Shown: positions 57,643-64,000 of the stretch, in pieces | Position numbering within the stretch: the stretch's first letter is position 1 | Layout: the number at the start of each line of letters is the position of its first letter | Assembly (NCBI GenBank): GCA_024760905.1 | Contig: CM045733.1 | Coordinates: 64,677,501 to 64,741,500 of the forward strand | Origin: Plotosus lineatus | Lineage: Eukaryota > Chordata > Actinopteri > Siluriformes > Plotosidae | DNA length: 64,000 nt | Direction: 5' to 3' | The notes under the pieces: generated by a model | Seen by the model: the letters and a program-made list of their open reading frames with translations, nothing else | What the model was told of the DNA's origin: nothing | Databases searched by the model: none | Made by a program: the position numbers and the translations under genes

Positions 57643-58199
57643 AAGGATGTAAATGATTAGCAGAGCAGTAAGATAAAATAGCTTTATTGTCACTGTAAAC
57701 GCTTCACAATAAAATTGTCATCAGAAACTCTTTTGGATTGTGACATTTAAATTTAAATGAAATAACATAAATTAACAAACATAAAACAAAGGCAGATAAT
57801 CGTACTGAAATACTCATATATATGCTCACAATTTACAATAACGCTGAGGTAGGACTGAGAAAAATTTTAGCATGTAAACATGTGGATGTTTGAGCTAAAA
57901 GCACAAAGTGGGTGTGATGATTTCTGATTACAGCTACATACTGAGAAATAGTTTCTGTGATTTGGCATCCATTTTGTGCTCCTTTTGGCGAGATGATTAG
58001 TAGGAGGTGTCTGTACTCATCCACAGAAAATCATGCAGAAAACTTTTTTTGTATAAAATCATGTCAGATTTTGTGAACATAAACATTGAACAATTGGGAA
58101 TAATAAAAAACATTTATCTGATATATGTACAAGCAGCTTATTTTTGTATAATGGATACAGTAAGAAAGGTAGAAGCAGGCATGCTTACTATAAAATGCA
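57643..58199. other. Intergenic DNA, nothing recognised
   Basis: No gene or nameable repeat was seen. Confidence 0.5.
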
Positions 58200-60050
58200 A
58201 TAATCTTCATCGTCATCATCTTCCTCCTCTTAATCCGGGATCAGGTCGCTGGGGCAACAGCCTAAGTAATGAGGTCCAGACATTCCTTTTCCCAGCCACT
58301 TCCTCCAGCTCTTTCAGGGGACACTGAGGGGTTCTTAGACCAGCCAAGAGACATAATCCCTTCAGCATGTTCTAGGTCAACCCCCAGGGTCTCTTTCAAG
58401 TTGAACATGCCTGAAACACCACACCACGGAAGTGTTCGTTGGCATTCTATCCAGATGCGCGAGCCACCTCAACTCGCTCCTCCTAATGTGGAGGAGCAGC
58501 GGTTCTACTCCGAGCTCCTCCTGGATGGCTGAGTTTCTCACTCTATCTCTAAGGGAGACCCCCGCCACACAGCAAAGGAAGCTCATCTCAGCCACTTGTA
58601 TCCATGATCTTGTTCTTTCTGTCATTACCCAAAGCTCCTAACCACAGGTGAGGATTGGAACGTAGATCAACTGTTAAATTGAGAGCTTTGCTTTGTGGCT
58701 CTGCTCCCTCTTCACCACAAAGGACTGGTACAAGCTCTGCTTTACAGCAAAAGCTGCAGCAATCCTCCTGTCGATCTCCCGCTCCATCCTTTCCTCACTC
58801 CAGAACAAGACCCTGAGATACTTGAACTCCTCCACTTGGGGCAGGACCTCAGTTCAGACCTGATGCATTTCACCCTCTTCTGGCTGAGAACCATGGCCTC
58901 GAACTTGGAGGTGCTGATTCTCATCCCAGGTGTTTGGCACTTGCCTGTGAATTGCTCCAATGAGAACTGGAGATCCTGGATTGATGAGGCCAACAGGACA
59001 CTTCATCTGCAAAAAGCACATATCAAATCCTATGGCCACCAAACTAGAACCCCACCACCACCACCACCACCACCACCCCAATGCCATGGCTGCACCTAGA
59101 AATTCTGTCCATAAAAATTATGAAGAGAATTGGTGACAAAGGACAACCTTGTTAAACTCGAACCCTCACCAGAAACAAATATAGACCTGTTGTTACCAAT
59201 GCGGACCAAGCTCTGGCTCCGCCAATAGAGAGACCAAATGGCCCGTAGCAATGGGTTCGGTACACCTTTCTCCCAAATCACACCCCACAAGATAGCCCGA
59301 GGGACATGGTCGGGAAGCCTATAAATCCATAAAACACATGTGGACAGATTTGGTAAAGTCACACGCTACATCCAGGATTATATAGAGCGTATAGAGCTGA
59401 TTGAGAGTGCCATGGCCAGGATGAAAACAACATTGTTCCTCCTGAATCCGAGGCTCAGCCATTGATTGGATCCTCCTCTCCAGTACTAATACATAGACTT
59501 TCCTGGGTAGGTGTGTGATTAATATCCACGATAATTGGAACAAACTCTCCAGGCCCCTCCTTTTTTTGCCAATCCAGAGGTATAGCTCCCGATGACTACA
59601 CGATATTGCAGAGATGTGTCAAGACAGTCCTACAACATACAAATTTTCAGGGCAGATCTTATCGAACCCCAGAGCCCAATCACCATGCAGCTGTTTGACT
59701 ACCTCAGCCCCCCGTGATGGGTGAACCCCCACCCAAATTCCAAAGATCTTCCTCTGCCATGGAGGGTGTATTGGTGGAATTGAGAAGGTCCTTGAAGTAT
59801 TCCTTCCTTCTACCTCCTGACAACATCCCCAGTCGAGGTGAGAAGCTCCTCACTTCCCATGTAAACAATATTTGTCTAGAACTGCTTTCATCTCTTGAGG
59901 TGTCGAATGGTAGTCCAGAACCTTTTTGAGGCCATCTGTCACTTTCCAGGCCCTCCATAAAACTTCTCTCACACCCAAGATTTTGCACCGGTGTCAGCTC
60001 AGGTTTCTGGTATCTGTCTGCTGCCCTGAGTCCCACAGGCCAATAAGACC
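58200..60050 (-). pseudogene. Rex3-like LINE, 1.85 kb 3' part, inactivated
   Basis: On the minus strand the reverse transcriptase is followed from IQEEQCCFHPGHGTLNQLYT through HVPRAILWGVIWEKGVPNPL and LHNFYGQNF to MASSIQDLQFSLEQFTGKCQ, then MTERTRSWIQVAEMSFLCCV and RSELRWLAHLDRMP. The catalytic FADD motif is broken: the DNA near 59010 reads TTTGCAGATGAAGTGTCC, giving Asp-Glu and a one-base loss. The 3' tail is GATGATGACGATGAAGA. A (CCA)n expansion lies at 59052-59076. It is the longest LINE copy in the window. Confidence 0.85.
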
Positions 60051-60064
60051 CGATAGGCCATCAT

Positions 60065-60371
60065 TTCAGCTGGAGGAGTATGGTTAGCACATCTCCCTCA
60101 CAGCAAGAAGGTCCTGGGTTTAATTCCCAGCTTGAGTGTTTCTGTGTGGGGTTTGCATGTTTTCCCCGTGCTTGCGTGGGTTTCCATATGAATGAAAGTG
60201 AAAGGTGAGTATGAATGGTTGTGTGAGTGTTGGCCCTGCGATGGCCTGGCGAGTTGTCCTGGGTGTACACTGCCCTTGCCCAGAGTCAGCTGAGATGAAT
60301 GCCAGACTCCCAGCGATCCTAATTAGTATTAAGCGGTTCACAAAATGAATGAATGAATGAATGAATGAATG
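60065..60371 (+). repeat. V-SINE with core deletion
   Basis: Head CACAGCAAGAAGGTCCTGGG and core GGGTTTGCATGTTTTCCCCG are clear; the CACAGTCCAAAGACATGC part is deleted. The tail ends in seven GAAT units. Confidence 0.85.
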
Positions 60372-60790
60372 GACAAATATGGATGTCCTTGCTGAGTTTA
60401 GTCAGAGCCCTGACTTGAACTCCATTAAAATTCTGTGGAATGACTTGAAGATTGCAGTTCAGCAACAGTCACCATTAGATTTGAGTGAGCTCGAACAGTT
60501 CTGTGAAGATTGGGTAAATACTACAGAGTTCAGCTGTACAAAGAAGGTAGAGAGAAAACTCATAACTGTAATTAAAACAAAAAGGGTAGTTCCACGAAGT
60601 ACTAACACAAAAGGGGTGATACCTTTTTTGTTGTTGGTGGTGTTGCTATTATATAATTCATTTGGCTCTTACGAGTTGCAGTAAGTAACTTAAATACAAC
60701 TGAAAAAATATTTGTCTTTATTTCAGATTGCAAAGCAACAAAATGTGAATATTTTGGAGGGGTGTGATTATTTTCTCGACCCACTGATAT
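60372..60790 (+). mobile_element. Tc1-like transposase C-terminal fragment
   Basis: The frame reads SQSPDLNSIKILWNDLKIAV, then SPLDLSELEQFCEDW. This is the third catalytic block, with Lys where Glu is required, plus the C-terminal helix. The 3' non-coding end follows to about 60790, where ATTATTTTCTCGACCCACTG resembles a terminus. The 5' part is missing at the V-SINE junction. Confidence 0.8.
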
Positions 60791-60954
60791 CCTTACCTGT
60801 ACGATACTACATTGTTATAACAGTGTTATTTGGTCATATACCAATTTTCCATCGGGAAACAATCTGACCATATTCATATGAACATCGTACAATATGACTG
60901 ACAGACCTGATCTATTTTCCCGCATGCAGCCTTCAAATCCAAGATCCGAGATCA

Positions 60955-61282
60955 TTCCGTGGGTCTTCCTTCTAAAAAGGAGTAGCACCGCAGTCGTTCC
61001 GCAAATGTTCCGTCCTTTCCGTGAATGTTCCGTGAATTATCCGAAGGTCTTCCTTTGCTGTCCGCACTGGTTCCAAAGGTGATCCGAGCACTTTTACACA
61101 TGTATTCCGACATAGTACCGTGGTCTTTCCGTGCCCTTTCTGCACATTCCGTGAATGTTCCGAAGGTGTTCCGAAGGTGCAACTTTCCGTAGGTTTCTGA
61201 CCCATTTTCCGTGTAAAAATGCCGAAGCTTCTCCGCAGAGTGCGTTCCGCGCCTTTCCGCCATGATCCTTGCATTCCGCGCT
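60955..61282. repeat. Cluster of 15 TTCCG words
   Basis: Fifteen TTCCG pentamers occur in about 325 bases, several within larger words such as TTCCGTGAATGTTCCG, TTCCGAAGGTGTTCCG and CTTTCCGTG. Spacing is irregular, so it is not a clean tandem array. The stretch is open in two minus-strand frames for about 100 codons, probably because AT-rich stop words are scarce. It lies between a Tc1-like end and an RTE fragment. Origin unknown. Confidence 0.75.
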
Positions 61283-61295
61283 CCAGTGAAATGGG

Positions 61296-61380
61296 GGTAT
61301 TAGAAACAGTGGCACTGGGGAAAAGACAGGAGGCAGAGCTGGAGGTAGCAGAGATGAAAATGGTAGCAGAGATGAAAAAT
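61296..61380 (+). mobile_element. Very short RTE LINE fragment
   Basis: The plus strand encodes LETVALGKRQEAELEVAEMK, identical in type to the N-terminal part of the other RTE pieces. A short duplication of GTAGCAGAGATGAAAA follows at 61345-61380. Both ends are truncated. Confidence 0.75.
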
Positions 61381-63417
61381 TATGATTTGCTTGCAATAAG
61401 TCCACCAAAGTCAACAACAAAAAGCGCACACACACACATTGCAGGATTTAGCACAAAGAATGTGTGTGTGTGTGTGTGTTTTTTTTTTTTTAATACATAG
61501 AGGCTGATGGGCACTTTAACACTCAACATTCATATTTTAATTAAGTCTGCAAAGAGATCTTTAGATATTATACACTAAATCTTTATGGTGCACCCTGTGA
61601 CGTGAAATCTTTCCTTATAAATGAATACAGCCTAATTTTTTAATCATCTGCTTTTTCTTACTTTATCTTTGGCCTCCATTACTTTATATTCTGCGCTATA
61701 TTCAGCACCCTCAGGACCGATTCATATTTTAAATGTAAAAGCCAACTTATAGGGTTCATGCTAATCAACTGTTGCATGTCATACATTTCTGATGGATTTA
61801 TGTGAGAAAGCTGATGGCACTAAAAATACTGAAAGTACATTTTTACCATTTTCCTCTAATGTATTTAAATAATGCTATTACAGCCTAAGTAACAGACCCT
61901 TGTGTGCCCTTTGAATGGCTTTGCTGAGGGTTTAATGTGAATATATAAATAAACATGAAGACCATCTCTTTCACACTCTACTACCATTGGTCTTGTAGTT
62001 CCTTTTCCATTTATTATATTTGCATCTGTTCTTTTTTTTCTCGGAGAGGCCTTGACATATGAGGATAAAATTCATGCTAAAATGTATTTCACCCCAGTAA
62101 AGCCTCCGTCGCCTTCCTTCATCCTCCTTGGGTCTTACTTGGCCATGGTTGACTGGAACACCAAAGCTGGATTCATGGCTGAGGTTTTAGTGTTATTCGG
62201 AGCATCTTTTATCATCAGCACCCATTACGGGTCTTAAACAGCTGGTGACGAAGGAATGCAACAACATACAGTAGCAACAGATCCCTTCATCCGCTTCCAT
62301 CTGTTCCACCCCATTAGCCCAGGAGATGGTCTTGGGCATCCAATAAATGCCTTCCAGAATGGTCTAATCCCAGTCCGCTCGCTCTAGTTCCCTCCACAAG
62401 AAGACAAACACAACATGGCAACTCCCAGGCTGAAATTACAAGTCATTCGGTGGAAAGAGGAAAACAGGAAGTGTAAAAGCCAGGCAAATATTGCGACAGT
62501 AAATGATGAAAGAAAAGTGCAGGGGCAAATTCAAACGCATGAATTCAACACGTAGAGAGCCAATGAACTTAAATGAAGTTCAATGAAGGTGGAAATTAAG
62601 AAATATGAAATATGAAAAGTCTTCAGCCTAAATGTTGGTAATTTAACAGACCAAGGAACAAATAAGTCATATTGTGATAGATGACCTGGGACCAGTTAGG
62701 ATTCGTTTATTTTCAGAAATAGTCTTTATTGTAACAGACGACCGGCTGGCTTTATGTGTGATAGCAGTTAAGACCATCCTGCTGGAGCAAATAAGAAAAA
62801 TAACAACATTGCAAGTGGAACTTGCATTAGAATGACTCACTAAAAGGCGATTCAGAGTCAAGCTTGCATGCTGGGAAAATTGGGGGTTTGCCAATATTTG
62901 CCCAGACTGGGCACTCATCGTGCTAATGATTATTCTTTTCACAAATTTAGTGTCAAATTATTTTGTTTTTTTTTTTTTTTACATTTTGATGGTATGTTAT
63001 GCAAATGTTCCCTCCATTTATAACAAATAGGATGAAAATACATTTTTATCATGATCTAGCTCACAGCACTGGTATGTCGTGGTTCCCAGGGAGATTGTGC
63101 CACATGCTGGCATTGTCCTCTTGGTTTCATTCTGTTCTCCACCCTCTCTCAAGGATTGAATAATTACTATCATTGTATGCACAATCATGAGAGTACTGAA
63201 ACAGTCCACACTCTTAACGCTTACCTTTTGTCCCTGCCATTTGAACTAACCGTATTGTCCTATTTATTTTGTGTGGGTAATGTCTGTGCTTTTGGGTTTG
63301 TAGAGTTTTGTTAAAATGCTGCTGGGTTTTTAAACTTTTACTTTTTACAGCAAATTCAATGTTTAGAACTTGCACTTAATACACAAAATAGATCAACTCA
63401 CAAGCAGAGAGCATCCT
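61381..63417. other. Least repetitive stretch, no supported gene
   Basis: A (GT)n run lies at 61461-61480. A 61-codon frame at 62052-62237 and a minus-strand frame at 62667-62942 have no recognisable domains or clear splice context. The stretch has few recognisable repeats, so conservation analysis could reveal an exon or enhancer here that I cannot see. Confidence 0.45.
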
Positions 63418-63768
63418 TCATTCATTCCTTTGTTGAATTGCTTAATCCCACTAGGGTCACGGGAGTCAAGCGCGTATCTCAGCATACACTAGGTGAAGGC
63501 TGGGCACACCCTGAACACCCTGCCTTAGCCCAGAGTCAACCGAGACAGGCTGCAATTGTATTAGTCTACACCCACACAATCGTTTCCACCTGGGAGCAAT
63601 TTGGAACATCCAATTAGTCTCGCATGCATGCCTTTGGACTACGGAAGGAAACAGGAGAAAACAGAGGAACGCCAATTCAGACGCAGGCAGAACACGTAAA
63701 CTCCACACAGCAACGCCCTTGCCAAGCCAGGGACTTAAATCCAGGGTCTTCTTGTTGAGGCAGACCTC
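63418..63768 (-). repeat. V-SINE, nearly full length
   Basis: The minus-strand tail starts TCATTCATTCCTTTGTTGAA. The core is visible reversed as ATGCATGCCTTTGGACTACG, and the head ends near GAAGACCCTGGATTTAAGTC. Confidence 0.8.
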
Positions 63769-63796
63769 ATCATATAAACATAATCTAATTATAATA

Positions 63797-64000
63797 CAGT
63801 GGTACCTCACCTTCTGAAAGACCCAACAAACGAAAAATCCAAGTTATGAAATGCATTTACCTAAAATTTCCGTCTCTGGATACAAAAAAAATTCACGTTA
63901 TGAAACGAACCATCTCAAAAATTCAAACAATGCGCGAGTTGCTCTTCCATTGGCTATCTCCCAAACACCCCGCCCCACTGGCCTCCCATTGGCTATTATG
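63797..64000. mobile_element. TIR element related to 56358-57486, cut by window end
   Basis: CAGTGGTACCTCACCTTCTG follows TA (63795-63796). From 63910 on (ATTCAAACAATGCGCGAGTT, ATTGGCTATCTCCCAAACAC) it matches the interior of 56358-57486. ATTGG boxes lie at 63949 and 63988 with a CCCCGCCCC box between them. Confidence 0.75.

Noticed and set aside
60952..61263. 103-residue minus-strand frame in the TTCCG cluster
   Set aside because: A second frame is open over the same bases, the composition follows the repeat words, and no domain is visible.
62052..62237. 61-residue plus-strand frame in the low-repeat stretch
   Set aside because: It is short, has no recognisable motif and no convincing splice sites; kept only as part of an unassigned stretch.

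Overview
The window is a stretch of vertebrate nuclear DNA, most likely from a ray-finned fish. The evidence is the repeat content: tRNA-derived SINEs including a V-SINE (mermaid/DANA) type, RTE-type LINEs (one Rex3-like), several Tc1-like transposons, Tigger/pogo-like and hAT remnants, and long (TA)n, (GT)n and (GA)n microsatellites in AT-rich DNA. Family names come from remembered sequence and are given as 'like'. No prokaryotic operon, CRISPR array, rRNA or functional tRNA gene was seen.

The only convincing host gene is at the left edge. Bases 667-1184 are the last coding exon of an unidentified gene on the + strand, followed by a roughly 1.2 kb 3'UTR with a poly(A) signal at 2386-2391. 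A strong CTCF-type motif lies at 3101-3120. The remaining 60 kb is intergenic or deep intronic DNA in which transposable elements have repeatedly inserted into one another.

Three layers recur. (1) Old hosts: Tc1-like copies (7216-9902, 36915-37160, 38830-39720, 51416-51640, 52955-53190, 60372-60790), a hAT transposase remnant (43254-43890), an old LINE ORF2 end (45284-46740), a LINE endonuclease remnant (47660-48560) and a 1.85 kb Rex3-like piece (58200-60050). (2) Non-autonomous DNA elements with terminal inverted repeats, several with visible TA target duplications (7706-8533, 13722-14668, 20347-21498, 20491-21283, 33575-34643, 41087-41589, 53192-54019, 55806-56279, 56358-57486, 63797-end), plus an unclassified 2.2 kb element (4240-6453). 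(3) LINE 3' fragments and about 50 SINE copies or pieces in at least four families.

The most interesting pattern is modular. One SINE head and body (here 'SINE-A') carries two alternative 3' ends. One is an L2-type end with GAATGA repeats, also found on the V-SINE. The other ends like the local RTE LINE, with GAAGAA repeats. The copy at 46116-46476 has a perfect 18-bp target duplication and lies inside an older LINE reading frame that had also taken an RTE fragment. A cluster of 15 TTCCG words at 60955-61279 is the least explained sequence. I found no evidence for a new cellular pathway; the novelty candidates are transposable-element families and their interactions.
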